Program-made: the position numbers and the translations under genes
Notes under the pieces: generated by a model
Databases searched by the model: none
The model's input: the letters and a program-made list of their open reading frames with translations, nothing else
Told to the model about the DNA's origin: nothing
Shown: positions 18,917-27,250 of the stretch, in pieces
Position numbering within the stretch: the first letter of the stretch is position 1
Layout of the letters: each line of letters starts with the position of its first letter
NCBI RefSeq assembly: GCF_003985155.1
Contig: NZ_ML133689.1
Coordinates: forward strand, 428,890-492,889
Origin: Rhizobium vallis
GTDB lineage: Bacteria; Pseudomonadota; Alphaproteobacteria; Rhizobiales; Rhizobiaceae
DNA length: 64,000 nucleotides
Direction: 5' to 3'

Positions 18917-19009
18917 TCAGGAGTCTCCGTCCCCCTTGATGAGAAAGACACCCGCAAGTCCGATAAGGACGCAGCATTGTAGCAGGAACATGGGCGTTTC
19001 GGTCGACAT
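18917..19009 (-). CDS. predicted 30-residue single-span membrane microprotein
   Basis: An ATG at 19007-19009 is preceded on the minus strand by GGGGAGGAAATGCC, a strong Shine-Dalgarno sequence at good spacing, and opens a 30-codon frame ending at TGA 18917. The product has a polar start (MSTETP), a hydrophobic stretch of about 18 residues with two adjacent cysteines (FLLQCCVLIGLAGVFLI) and an acidic, glycine-containing tail (KGDGDS). It converges with tlpA, ending nine bases beyond the tlpA stop. I do not recognise a family. The ribosome binding site and hydrophobic profile are the only evidence. Confidence 0.55.
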   Translation of the reverse strand: MSTETPMFLLQCCVLIGLAGVFLIKGDGDS

Positions 19010-19085
19010 GGCATTTCCTCCCCTTCACGGCAAGGAAAGCATTTCGCGAGCGTTTGTTCCACTCGCCCTTTCTAGGGATGGCCTG

Positions 19086-19215
19086 CCTAAAGCGCGTCGC
19101 GATCTTTCAGATTCGCTTGCCGCGCTTTAGGTCCTTGGTTTTGCGCATGTCTCGGCAAAAGCGTTTCACGCTTTGCCTGGCAAAACCGCTGCACACTTTT
19201 GCGCGACATGCTTTA
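19086..19215. repeat. Rhizobium intergenic palindromic element, copy 1
   Basis: Two nested inverted-repeat modules. Module A: CCTAAAGCGCG (19086-19096) pairs with CGCGCTTTAGG (19121-19131). Module B: GCATGTC (19145-19151) pairs with GACATGC (19205-19211) and encloses a hairpin AAAGCG/CGCTTT and a second hairpin GCAAAA-CCGCTGCACAC-TTTTGC (19180-19202). The same plan with the same 11-base loop recurs at 46612-46722. It resembles the mosaic intergenic palindromes (RIME/ABC type) described from rhizobia. Its right end overlaps the hbdA stop codon. Confidence 0.8.
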
Positions 19216-20094
19216 CCGCGTCGGGATCGGTACTTCGCCGCGGTAGTCGTAGAAGCCGCGGCCGGATTTACGTCCGAGCCAACCGGCTTCGACATATTTC
19301 ACCAGCAACGGGCAAGGACGATACTTGGAATCGGCCAGACCGTCATGCAGCACCTGCATGATCGAGAGGCAGGTGTCGAGACCGATGAAATCGGCAAGCT
19401 GGAGCGGCCCCATCGGATGGTTGGCGCCGAGCTTCATCGCCGTATCGATGGCATCGACCGTGCCGACGCCTTCGTAGAGCGTATAGATCGCCTCGTTGAT
19501 CATCGGCAGCAGGATGCGGTTGACGATAAAGGCCGGGAAATCCTCGGCGACGGTGACGGTCTTTTCCAGCGTGCCGACGAATTCCTTGGCGGCGGAGAAG
19601 GTCTTCTCGTCGGTCGCGATGCCGCGCACCAGTTCGACCAGCTTCATCACCGGCACCGGGTTCATGAAATGTATGCCCATGAAGCGTTCGGGGCGGTCGG
19701 TGGCGGCGGCCAGCCGGGTGATGGAAAGGGAAGAGGTGTTGGTGGCAAGCAGCGCCTCCGGCTTCAGCACCGGACAGACCTGCGTATAGATCTTGCGCTT
19801 GACGCTCTCGTCCTCGGTCGCGGCCTCGATGACGAGATCGGACGGAGCGAGATCGTTGACGTCGGCGGAGCCTGTAATGAGCGACAAGGTCGATTTACGT
19901 TCCTCATCGGTCATCTTGCCGTTCGTCACCAGCCGGGCGAGGTTGCCGTTGATGGTGGCAAGGCCGGATTCGATGCGGTCTTGCGCCAGATCGTAGATGT
20001 GAACTCTGTAACCTGCGGCGGCCGAAACATGCGCGATGCCGCAGCCCATCTGGCCCGCACCGATAATCCCAATATTCTTCAACACCGCACTCAT
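19213..20094 (-). CDS. hbdA: 3-hydroxybutyryl-CoA dehydrogenase
   Basis: A 293-residue NAD(P)-dependent short-chain 3-hydroxyacyl-CoA dehydrogenase. The Rossmann motif IGIIGAGQMGCGIA is at residues 8-21; the catalytic histidine lies in GIHFMNPVPVMKLVE, with NTSSLSIT before it, and the C-terminal domain has FIVNRILLPMINEA and GNHPMGPL-type sequence (GANHPMGPL). It acts in butanoate/PHB and amino-acid degradation, handing electrons towards the neighbouring ETF in linked acyl-CoA oxidation. Start ATG 20094. Co-oriented 146 bases downstream of etfA; its stop lies inside the repeat element. Confidence 0.94.
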   Translation of the reverse strand: MSAVLKNIGIIGAGQMGCGIAHVSAAAGYRVHIYDLAQDRIESGLATINGNLARLVTNGKMTDEERKSTLSLITGSADVNDLAPSDLVIEAATEDESVKRKIYTQVCPVLKPEALLATNTSSLSITRLAAATDRPERFMGIHFMNPVPVMKLVELVRGIATDEKTFSAAKEFVGTLEKTVTVAEDFPAFIVNRILLPMINEAIYTLYEGVGTVDAIDTAMKLGANHPMGPLQLADFIGLDTCLSIMQVLHDGLADSKYRPCPLLVKYVEAGWLGRKSGRGFYDYRGEVPIPTR

Positions 20095-20147
20095 CTCCAA
20101 ACCCCCGCTCGGCATTCGCCCCCGCGCTGCCGCATTATTTAGCAATA

Positions 20148-20173
20148 CTGCCGGGCGAAGGATCGCCCGGCAG
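20148..20173 (-). terminator. perfect 11-bp hairpin between etfA and hbdA
   Basis: CTGCCGGGCGA and its exact complement TCGCCCGGCAG flank the four-base loop AGGA. There is no uridine tract on either side, so it may attenuate or stabilise etfA mRNA rather than terminate it. Confidence 0.5.
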
Positions 20174-20240
20174 CAGTAGTAGCCCGATAAGAGACAAATT
20201 TCCAGTCATTCGCAAGTGCGAAGAAAAGCATTTGGCCCGC

Positions 20241-21170
20241 TCAGAGCGCCTTTTCGAGTTCGGGCAGGATGTCGAAGAGATCGGCGACGAGGCCGTAGTC
20301 GGCGACCTGGAAGATCGGTGCCTCCTCGTCCTTGTTGATGGCGACGATCACCTTGGAATCCTTCATGCCGGCCAGATGCTGGATGGCGCCTGATATGCCG
20401 CAGGCGATATAGAGCTGCGGCGCCACCACCTTGCCAGTCTGGCCGACCTGCCAGTCGTTCGGGGCATAACCGGCATCGACGGCCGCACGGCTTGCGCCGA
20501 CGGCAGCCCCGAGCTTGTCGGCAACCGGCAGGATGACTTCCTTGAACTTCTCCGCCGAGCCGAGCGCTCGGCCGCCCGAGATGATGATCTTCGCCGAGGT
20601 AAGTTCCGGACGGTCGGAAGCCGAGAGCGCATCGGAGACGAAGCGCGACAGGCCCGGATCCGAGATCGCCGGGATCGCCACGACCGCCGCGGAACCGTTT
20701 GTCGGGGCGGAGGCGAAGGAGGCGGTGCGCACGGTGATGACCTTCTTGGCATCCGTCGACTGTACCGTCTGGATGGCATTGCCGGCATAGATCGGACGCT
20801 TGAAGGTATCGGCGGAGATCACCTCGATGATCTCGGAGACCTGGGCGACATCGAGCAGGGCAGCCACGCGCGGCAGCACGTTCTTGCCGACCGAGGTCGC
20901 CGCCGAGACGATCGTGTCATAGGAACCGGCGAGCGAGACGATCAGGTCGGAAAGCGGCTCGGCGAGATTGTTGGCAAGCTCGTCGCTTTCGGCGAGCAGC
21001 ACCTTGGAGACGCCGGCAAGCTTTGCCGCCGCATCGGCCGCGGCCTTAGCGCCCTTGCCGGCGACCAGCACATGGACATCGCCGCCGATCTGGGTTGCCG
21101 CCGTCAGCGCCTTGGCGGTCTGATCGGAGAGGCTCACATTGTCGTGGTCGGCCAGAAGAAGAATGGTCAT
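20241..21170 (-). CDS. etfA: electron transfer flavoprotein alpha subunit
   Basis: A 309-residue subunit of the FAD/AMP-containing electron carrier that moves electrons from acyl-CoA dehydrogenases to ETF-ubiquinone oxidoreductase. The C-terminal FAD-binding signature is visible: [14 protein letters not shown], then [25 protein letters not shown] and [24 protein letters not shown]. Full length for the family. It follows etfB by 26 bases in one operon. Confidence 0.96.
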   Translation of the reverse strand: MTILLLADHDNVSLSDQTAKALTAATQIGGDVHVLVAGKGAKAAADAAAKLAGVSKVLLAESDELANNLAEPLSDLIVSLAGSYDTIVSAATSVGKNVLPRVAALLDVAQVSEIIEVISADTFKRPIYAGNAIQTVQSTDAKKVITVRTASFASAPTNGSAAVVAIPAISDPGLSRFVSDALSASDRPELTSAKIIISGGRALGSAEKFKEVILPVADKLGAAVGASRAAVDAGYAPNDWQVGQTGKVVAPQLYIACGISGAIQHLAGMKDSKVIVAINKDEEAPIFQVADYGLVADLFDILPELEKAL

Positions 21171-21196
21171 GGTAATTTACTCCTGTTCCAACCCGA

Positions 21197-21946
21197 TTAG
21201 AGCACGCCGGCTTCGTTCTTGAGCTTGTCGACCAGCTCGGCGACCGACTTGACCTTGACGCCGGCCTTGCGGCCACTCGGCTCCTCGGTCTTCAGCACCT
21301 TCAGCCGCGGCGTCGTATCGACGCCGAAGTCGGCAGGCGCCTTCTTGTCGAGCGGCTTCTTCTTCGCCTTCATGATGTTCGGCAGCGAGGCATAACGCGG
21401 CTCGTTCAGGCGCAGATCCGATGTGACCACCGCCGGCAGCTTGACCTCGATCGTCTGCAGGCCGCCGTCGACTTCGCGGGTGACAGTCGCTTTTCCATCG
21501 CCGATCTCGATCTTCGAGGCGAAGGTCGCCTGGGCCGAACCCAGCAGGGCCGCCAGCATCTGGCCGGTCTGGTTGCTGTCGTCGTCGATCGCCTGCTTGC
21601 CGACGATGACGAGCCCCGGCTGTTCGGCCTCGGCCACACCCTTGAGGATCTTGGCGACGGCCAGCGGCTCGACCTGATCGTCGGTCTCAACCAGGATTGC
21701 CCGGTCGGCGCCCATGGCGAGTGCCGTCCTCAGCGTCTCCTCGGCCTTACCAGGGCCGATCGACACCACCACCACTTCTTCGGCCTTGCCGGCTTCTTTC
21801 AGCCGCAGCGCCTCTTCCACCGAGATCTCGTCGAACGGGTTCATCGACATCTTCACATTGGCAAGCTCGACACCCGTGCCCTCCGGGCGCACCCGGATCT
21901 TCACGTTGTAGTCGACAACCCTTTTGACGGGCACGAGAATCTTCAT
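21197..21946 (-). CDS. etfB: electron transfer flavoprotein beta subunit
   Basis: A 249-residue ETF beta subunit: N-terminal [22 protein letters not shown]-binding region [14 protein letters not shown], and the beta-signature [21 protein letters not shown], followed by the conserved [21 protein letters not shown]. First gene of the etfBA unit; the ATG 21946 (MKILVPVK) is the family start, and an upstream in-frame ATG at 22096 lies in the operator region. A LiuR-like operator is about 155-175 bases upstream. Confidence 0.96.
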   Translation of the reverse strand: MKILVPVKRVVDYNVKIRVRPEGTGVELANVKMSMNPFDEISVEEALRLKEAGKAEEVVVVSIGPGKAEETLRTALAMGADRAILVETDDQVEPLAVAKILKGVAEAEQPGLVIVGKQAIDDDSNQTGQMLAALLGSAQATFASKIEIGDGKATVTREVDGGLQTIEVKLPAVVTSDLRLNEPRYASLPNIMKAKKKPLDKKAPADFGVDTTPRLKVLKTEEPSGRKAGVKVKSVAELVDKLKNEAGVL

Positions 21947-22100
21947 GGGGTCCTTCCTTCGAGAGAAACTGGCTTCAGCGTTTTTAGGAAAATGCGCGCT
22001 TAGGCGCCGCTCCGATTGTCGAATGGCGACATGGATACGCGTTTTTCCTCCAAACACAACGCTTCCATGACGCTGACAGGCGATTCGCGTCGCCAATATA

Positions 22101-22121
22101 TTACGTTTACGTTCACGTCAA
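22101..22121 (-). promoter_or_regulatory. LiuR-like operator upstream of etfBA
   Basis: On the minus strand the sequence reads TTGACGTGAACGTAAACGTAA, three ACGT units in a direct/inverted arrangement. It resembles the MerR-family LiuR operator (TTGACGT-ACGT type, recalled from memory) that controls branched-chain amino acid and acyl-CoA oxidation genes including etf. TTGACG could also serve as the -35 element. The site overlaps the rhomboid gene stop codon. Confidence 0.45.
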
Positions 22122-22915
22122 TATTGCTGTCGGCCTCTGCCCCAGCGAAGGCGCCGCGCCGTTTGTCCGTCGGTCCCGGCGGCGATGGCCGGACCGCTGC
22201 CGACCTCGCTTTTAACGGCGCGGGGTGTCACGATTTCCCGATCGAAGAGCGGCACATCGGACCGGCGCAAAACGAGGATCAGAAGAGCGCCGGCAAGGAT
22301 GCCGCCGACATGAGCGCCCCAGGAAACGTCGCCATCAGGAGCGATCGCCAGCATGAGGAATTGTTGGCCGATCCACAAAAGCAGCGGCACGAAGGCCGGC
22401 AGCGGCAACGGCACACGGAAGAACACAAGCACCCAGACCCGGACGCGCGGATGCAGCAGGACATAGGCGGCAATGACGCCGGAGATCGCACCCGACGCGC
22501 CGACCAGCGGCGCTTCCGAGGTCATGCCCAGCAGGCCATGGCAAATCGCGCCGGCGGCGGCGCAGGCAAAGTAGAACACCAGGAAGCGCAGATGCCCCAT
22601 CGCATCCTCGACATTGTCGCCGAAGACCCAAAGGAAGATCATGTTGGAAGCCAGATGCCAGAAGCCGGTATGAACGAAGGCATAGGTGAGGTAGGTCAGC
22701 GGTTCCGGCACGATTTCGAGGCCCTGCGCCAGCACCGCATGGCCGAAAGCAATCGCCGGGATGTAGCCGAGCGCGACCGTCGTCGCCTGGGCAGCCTGTT
22801 CGCTCTCCAGGCTGGTCAAAAGCCAGATCGCGACATTCAACGCGATCAGGGCGAGCGTCACCCACTGAACCTTGATATGTTTCAGCGTATTGGCATCATG
22901 GAGTGGTATGAACAT
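22118..22915 (-). CDS. rhomboid-family intramembrane serine protease
   Basis: A 265-residue polytopic protein with six hydrophobic segments. The catalytic serine motif LVGASGAISGVIAAY and the catalytic histidine in SWGAHVGGILAGAL are present, and the LHDANTLKH start and HTGFWHLASNMIFLWVFGDNVED (HxxxN motif) match the family. Such enzymes cleave transmembrane substrates within the inner membrane; the substrate is unknown. ATG 22915 begins the conserved part. Downstream of the cobalamin adenosyltransferase gene by 31 bases. The C-terminus is arginine-rich. Confidence 0.93.
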   Translation of the reverse strand: MFIPLHDANTLKHIKVQWVTLALIALNVAIWLLTSLESEQAAQATTVALGYIPAIAFGHAVLAQGLEIVPEPLTYLTYAFVHTGFWHLASNMIFLWVFGDNVEDAMGHLRFLVFYFACAAAGAICHGLLGMTSEAPLVGASGAISGVIAAYVLLHPRVRVWVLVFFRVPLPLPAFVPLLLWIGQQFLMLAIAPDGDVSWGAHVGGILAGALLILVLRRSDVPLFDREIVTPRAVKSEVGSGPAIAAGTDGQTARRLRWGRGRQQY

Positions 22916-22946
22916 AAGGCCCCCCGGCGATTGCGATCGCGGCAGG

Positions 22947-23525
22947 CTATCTGTTTTTTCCCGGAACCCAAAGCACATCCGCCTGGCCCTGGTCGTTTGC
23001 ATGACGCGCCGCGACGAAGAGGAAATCAGAGAGGCGATTGACATATTTCATCGCTGCCTCCCCGACGATTTCGCCCTCGGTGCGGGCAAGCGCCACGATC
23101 AGACGTTCGGCGCGTCGCGCGACCGTGCGGGCGAGATGCAGATAGGCGGCAGCCGGGCTGCCACCGGGCAGGATAAAGGATTTGAGCGGCTCCAGGCCGG
23201 CGTTCAGTTGGTCGATGTCCCGCTCGATGCGATCGACCTGCGTCTCGACGATCCGCAGCGGCTCATAGGCCGGCGGCTCGCCGGTATCGGGCGTGGCGAG
23301 ATCGGCGCCGAGATCGAAGAGGTCGTTCTGGATCAGCATCAGCATGGCGTCGAGATCAGGCAGGCCTGATGTATGCAGGCGCGCCAGGCCGATCGCGGAA
23401 TTTGCCTCGTCGATCGTGCCGTAGGCCTCGACGCGCAGGTCGTCCTTTGTCCGGCGCGGGCCGGACACCAGCCCGGTCGTGCCGTCATCGCCTGTTTTCG
23501 TATAGATCTTGTTGAGTTTGACCAC
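22947..23525 (-). CDS. cob(I)alamin adenosyltransferase, PduO type
   Basis: A 192-residue PduO-type ATP:cob(I)yrinic acid/cobalamin adenosyltransferase that forms adenosylcobalamin. The N-terminal ATP-binding motif TKTGDDGTTGLVSGPR and the RLSDFLFVAARHAN motif with its conserved arginine and aspartate are both visible, along with VARRAERLIVAL. Cytosolic trimeric enzyme. It sits between the HIG1-like gene and the rhomboid gene in one orientation, a neighbourhood conserved in rhizobia with etfBA. Confidence 0.93.
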   Translation of the reverse strand: MVKLNKIYTKTGDDGTTGLVSGPRRTKDDLRVEAYGTIDEANSAIGLARLHTSGLPDLDAMLMLIQNDLFDLGADLATPDTGEPPAYEPLRIVETQVDRIERDIDQLNAGLEPLKSFILPGGSPAAAYLHLARTVARRAERLIVALARTEGEIVGEAAMKYVNRLSDFLFVAARHANDQGQADVLWVPGKNR

Positions 23526-23546
23526 GATCTCCCCCTACGAACCCAG

Positions 23547-23750
23547 TCAGGTCGGCCGGCCGCCGCCGGTCAGCCAGAGCGTCAGCATGATCAGAATGAC
23601 CGCAATCGCCTGCAGCAGGACGCGAAGCTGCATCAGCTTGTTGGAAACGTTGGCATCGCCGCCCTTCATCATGTTGAAGAGGCCGCGGATCAGGACGAGG
23701 GCGACGACGCCCATGACGATGATCGCAAGGATATAGGTGACCGTGGACAT
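23547..23750 (-). CDS. twin-transmembrane HIG1-like small protein
   Basis: A 67-residue protein with two transmembrane helices (residues 5-27 and 43-62) joined by MMKGGDANVSNKLMQLRVLLQ. This is the bacterial HIG1-domain (hypoxia-induced) family; the QLRVLLQ motif after the loop is characteristic. Eukaryotic relatives associate with respiratory complexes; a role near the ETF/respiratory chain is possible but inferred. Lies 21 bases upstream of the adenosyltransferase gene. Confidence 0.88.
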   Translation of the reverse strand: MSTVTYILAIIVMGVVALVLIRGLFNMMKGGDANVSNKLMQLRVLLQAIAVILIMLTLWLTGGGRPT

Positions 23751-23768
23751 GGTATTCGACTTTCTTGG

Positions 23769-24602
23769 TCAGTCCGTCCGGCGCATCAGGCGGTAGAAGA
23801 GGTCTGCCGGAAGCAGCCGCTTCAGGAGCATGCCCTGTTTAGCCGGAGTCGTTACAGGATAATGTGGCCTCGGATTTTTCGAGTTCAATGCGTGCTTCAA
23901 TACCGAATAGACCGCCTCGGGGCCAAGCTTGTGGCGATTGGGTGGTCCCGATCCGTCGAGCCTTGCCAGCTGTCTCATATAATCGACCGCGTGCGGGGAA
24001 TTCTCGAGGTCGATATTCTCCTTGATCTTTACGAGCGCATTGGCGGTGAAACGTGTCGCGATCGGTCCCGGCTCGATCAGGCTCACATGAATGCCGCTGC
24101 CTTGCAGCTCCATGCGCAGCGTGATGCTGAGGCCTTCCAGGGCAAATTTCGAGGCGGTGTAGGCGCCGCGATAGCGGTAGGGGACCATGCCGAGGATGGA
24201 CGAGCACTGCACGATCCGCCCCTGGCCTCGTTTGCGCATCGGAGGAATGACCTGACGTGTCAATTCGTGCCAGCCGAAGAAGTTCGCCTCGAACTGCGCG
24301 CGCAGCGCCGCCGTGGAAAGATCCTCTACGGCGCCGGGCTGGCCGTAGGCGCCGTTGTTGAACAGCGCATCAATGCGGCCGCCGCTGCGCTCCAGAACCG
24401 CGCTGACCAGCTCGGAAATCGTCTCGGTTCTGGTGTAATCCATCAGGAAGGCTTCGATGCCGTCGGCTTCCAGTCCTGCCAAGTCTGCCGTTTTGCGCAC
24501 CGTCGCGAAGACACGCCAGCCGTCGGCTTTCAGCGCTCGCGCGCAATGAGCGCCGATACCGGACGAGCATCCGGTCACGACGATGGTGCGCTCTCCCGCC
24601 AT
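23769..24602 (-). CDS. SDR-family oxidoreductase
   Basis: A 277-residue classical short-chain dehydrogenase: cofactor motif VVTGCSSGIGAH near residues 7-18, NNGAYG in place of NNAG, and catalytic serine with YTASKFALEG (Tyr-x3-Lys). Sequence style is that of the retinol-dehydrogenase/uncharacterised SDR group (LSITLRMELQGSGIHVSLIEPGPI). Substrate unknown. ATG 24602 places the Rossmann motif at the N-terminus; 76 bases separate it from the divergent YihY gene. Confidence 0.9.
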   Translation of the reverse strand: MAGERTIVVTGCSSGIGAHCARALKADGWRVFATVRKTADLAGLEADGIEAFLMDYTRTETISELVSAVLERSGGRIDALFNNGAYGQPGAVEDLSTAALRAQFEANFFGWHELTRQVIPPMRKRGQGRIVQCSSILGMVPYRYRGAYTASKFALEGLSITLRMELQGSGIHVSLIEPGPIATRFTANALVKIKENIDLENSPHAVDYMRQLARLDGSGPPNRHKLGPEAVYSVLKHALNSKNPRPHYPVTTPAKQGMLLKRLLPADLFYRLMRRTD

Positions 24603-24678
24603 GGAATGATTCCTGTACAAAATGGGACTCGTTTCCCATATTCGGCCAAAGGATACAATCTGGAAAGCCGGAGACGGA

Positions 24679-25602
24679 ATGCCGAAAGTGCTGCGCACGA
24701 TCTACGACGTGGTCTATGATGCGATCTGCCACCTGATCGAGGATGACGGCTTCGCCATGGCAAGCCATGTGGCGCTATCGAGCCTGCTTGCGGTTTTCCC
24801 TTTCCTGATCTTCGGCACCGCGCTCGCAAGCTTCCTCGGCGCCGACCAATTTTCCTCGACCGCCATCCACCTGATCTTCGATACTTGGCCCGAGGCGATC
24901 GCCAAGCCGCTCGCTGACCAGGTGCTGCAGGTGCTGACCATTCCGCGCGGCGGACTGCTGACGATTTCGGTTCTGGCGGCCGCCTATTTCGCCTCGAACG
25001 GCGTCGAGGCGCTGCGCATCTCGCTCAACCGCGCCTATCGCGTGCAGGAGACGCGGCCGTGGTATTTCACCCGCCTCGCCAGTCTCGGCTATGTCCTGAT
25101 TGCCGTCATCATCTTTGCGGCGATCAGCATATTGCTGGTCGCCCTGCCGCTGGCACTCGATTATGCGCGCGGCTGGTTCCCGCTGTTTGCCGATACGCTC
25201 GATATCGTCTTCAGCTGGCGCATCTATGGCACGCTGGTGGTGCTGACGATCGCCCTGCTCGTCGTGCATCTCTGGCTGCCGGCCGGCAAGCGCCGGGTCT
25301 TCGACGTCATTCCCGGCGTGCTGCTGACGCTGCTGCTCTGGCTCGCCGGCGCGCTGGTCTTCGCCTATTATCTCGCGACATTCGCCAACTATACGGCAAC
25401 CTATGCCGGCCTCGCCTCCGTCATGATCGTGCTGATCTTCCTCTATATGGTTAGCGTCATCTTCATCATCGGGGCGGAGATCAATGCGGCGCTGATCAAG
25501 TTCCGCGTCTTCCGGATGTTCTCCCATACGCTTTCAATCGTCGGCCGGCAGCGCGTCGCAAGGAAATCAGAGGCCGACAAGGCGGCGAACATCGGCCCCT
25601 GA
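24679..25602 (+). CDS. YihY/virulence factor BrkB-type membrane protein
   Basis: A 307-residue protein with six long transmembrane helices and conserved YihY features: DDGFAMASHVALSSLLAVFPFLIFG at the start, ASNGVEALRISLNRAYRVQETRPWY in the middle, and the final LIFLYMVSVIFIIGAEINAAL. Once misnamed ribonuclease BN; a transporter-like role is presumed, without proof. Start ATG 24679 has GGAGACGG upstream. The last 36 bases overlap the convergent gluQ coding sequence. Confidence 0.9.
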   Translation: MPKVLRTIYDVVYDAICHLIEDDGFAMASHVALSSLLAVFPFLIFGTALASFLGADQFSSTAIHLIFDTWPEAIAKPLADQVLQVLTIPRGGLLTISVLAAAYFASNGVEALRISLNRAYRVQETRPWYFTRLASLGYVLIAVIIFAAISILLVALPLALDYARGWFPLFADTLDIVFSWRIYGTLVVLTIALLVVHLWLPAGKRRVFDVIPGVLLTLLLWLAGALVFAYYLATFANYTATYAGLASVMIVLIFLYMVSVIFIIGAEINAALIKFRVFRMFSHTLSIVGRQRVARKSEADKAANIGP

Positions 25603-26448
25603 CAGGCCCTGGGCGCGCAATTCGCCAAGCCCGCTGTCGCCTTCACTTTTCGAAAGCTTGCGGCCATCCGCGTCGAGAACGAGGCGATGATGGTGATAGA
25701 TCGGCTGAGGCAGGCCGAGCAGCACCTGCAGCAGCCGGTGCACCGATGTCGCGTGGAAGAGGTCGAGCCCGCGCACGACATGAGTGACGCCCTGCAGCGC
25801 ATCGTCGACCACCACGGAGAGATGATAGCTCGACGGGGCGTCCGATCGCGACAGGATGACGTCGCCCCAGACTTCAGGCTCGGCGGCGATCTCGCCTGAT
25901 CTGGTGTCGCCGGTTTCCGTCCAAAACAGCAGTTCGCCGATCAGGTCGAGCGTCTTGCGCATATCGAGCCGCCAGGCATGTTTTTTTCCCGAGGCGAGAA
26001 TTTCTCGCCATTCGTGCTCCGGGCGCTCGCGATCAATTGCCGGATAATGCGGGGTGCCGTCTGGATCGCGCGGCCAGAGTTCACCCGTCGTCTCGTAGGC
26101 AGCGACCCGCGCCTTCACCTCGCCGCGGGTGAGAAAAGCCGGATAGACCAGGCCACGCTCGATCAGCGCATGCAGCGCCGCCTGATATTCGGGGAAATGT
26201 TCCGACTGGCGCCGCACCGGGCTTTCCCAGCCGATGCCGAGCCAGTCGAGATCGCGCAGAATGACGGCCTCGAATTCCGGCGTGCAGCGCGTCAGGTCGA
26301 TATCCTCGATGCGCAGCAGAAGACGGCCATGTTGGGCCTGCGCCATATCTTGGTTCAAGAGGGCGGAGAGGGCATGGCCGAGGTGCAACGGTCCGTTGGG
26401 GCTCGGCGCAAAACGAAAGACAGGTTTTTGACGCTCGCTCGTGGTCAT
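25567..26448 (-). CDS. gluQ: glutamyl-Q tRNA(Asp) synthetase
   Basis: A 293-residue truncated GluRS paralogue that attaches glutamate to queuosine in tRNA(Asp). The HIGH-type motif is RFAPSPNGPLHLGHALSAL at the N-terminus and the KMSKS-type motif is KLSKSEGD near residue 268; the anticodon-binding domain of GluRS is absent, as expected. ATG 26448 (MTTSERQKPVF) is the family start; its codon overlaps the divergent CATG where an alkA ATG could also begin. The 3' end overlaps the YihY gene. Confidence 0.93.
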   Translation of the reverse strand: MTTSERQKPVFRFAPSPNGPLHLGHALSALLNQDMAQAQHGRLLLRIEDIDLTRCTPEFEAVILRDLDWLGIGWESPVRRQSEHFPEYQAALHALIERGLVYPAFLTRGEVKARVAAYETTGELWPRDPDGTPHYPAIDRERPEHEWREILASGKKHAWRLDMRKTLDLIGELLFWTETGDTRSGEIAAEPEVWGDVILSRSDAPSSYHLSVVVDDALQGVTHVVRGLDLFHATSVHRLLQVLLGLPQPIYHHHRLVLDADGRKLSKSEGDSGLGELRAQGLSGADVRRLVGL

Positions 26449-26494
26449 GCTTTCTTCTGCCACGGATTTAGGTTTCGAGCCACTGCGAGGCAAA

Positions 26495-27139
26495 GTGCAG
26501 ATCATTCGCAACGAAGACGACGTCAGGCAGGGGCTGGAAGCGCTGCTTCGCCTCGACCCGCGCCTTGCGCCGATTGCGGCGGACGCCGGCCCCATTCCGC
26601 TGAGGCTGCGCGAGCCCGGTTTCGCCGGTCTTGCCCATATCATTGTCTCGCAGATGGTGTCGCGCGCCAGCGCCGAGGCGATCTGGCGGCGCATGCTGCC
26701 GGCGGACGGTCTGCTGACGGCGGAAGGCTACGCGTTGCTTCACCCCGAGGCATGGCGGGAATTCGGCCTGTCGCGCGCCAAGGCCGAGACGCTCGCGCGG
26801 ATCGCCGAAGCCGTGGCCTCCGGTCGCCTCGATCTCTCTGGCCTCTGCCTAAGGCCGCCGGGCGAGGCGCTCGGCGAACTCACCGCGCTGAAGGGCGTCG
26901 GCCCGTGGACGGCCGAGGTTTATCTGATGTTCTGCGGCGGCCATGCCGATGGTTTCCCGGCCGGCGACGTCGCGCTGCAGAACGCCGTTGGTGCGGCCTT
27001 CGGCCTTGCGGCCCGGCCGCAGGCAAAGGCGCTTGCTGTCCTGGCGGAAATCTGGTCGCCGTGGCGTTCGGTCGCGGCCCGGCTTTTCTGGGCTTATTAC
27101 GCCGCGAAAATGCGCCGCGACATGGTGCCGGTCGGCTGA
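26495..27139 (+). CDS. DNA-3-methyladenine glycosylase II (AlkA type)
   Basis: A 214-residue helix-hairpin-helix base-excision glycosylase removing alkylated bases. The HhH motif is LTALKGVGPWTAEVYLMF and the catalytic aspartate lies in FPAGDVALQNAV; the N-terminal LAHIIVSQMVSRASAEAIW is typical of the DUF-free AlkA group. I prefer GTG 26495 (M-QIIRNEDDV) with GAGG five bases upstream; ATG 26447 is also in frame but would overlap the gluQ start codon. An 18-residue difference results. Confidence 0.9.
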   Translation: MQIIRNEDDVRQGLEALLRLDPRLAPIAADAGPIPLRLREPGFAGLAHIIVSQMVSRASAEAIWRRMLPADGLLTAEGYALLHPEAWREFGLSRAKAETLARIAEAVASGRLDLSGLCLRPPGEALGELTALKGVGPWTAEVYLMFCGGHADGFPAGDVALQNAVGAAFGLAARPQAKALAVLAEIWSPWRSVAARLFWAYYAAKMRRDMVPVG

Positions 27140-27250
27140 TCGGCAACACTCTTCAAATTGCCTTTATCCTCTGAATTTATTGGACTTCACAATCCTGTAA
27201 CAACCGGCCTAATATACAGGTGCAGATGCCGAATCGATCAGGAGAGTCCC

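Noticed and set aside
22916..23800. Possible cobalamin riboswitch near the adenosyltransferase gene
   Set aside because: The gene has only 21 bases upstream before the next coding sequence and no B12-box was seen.
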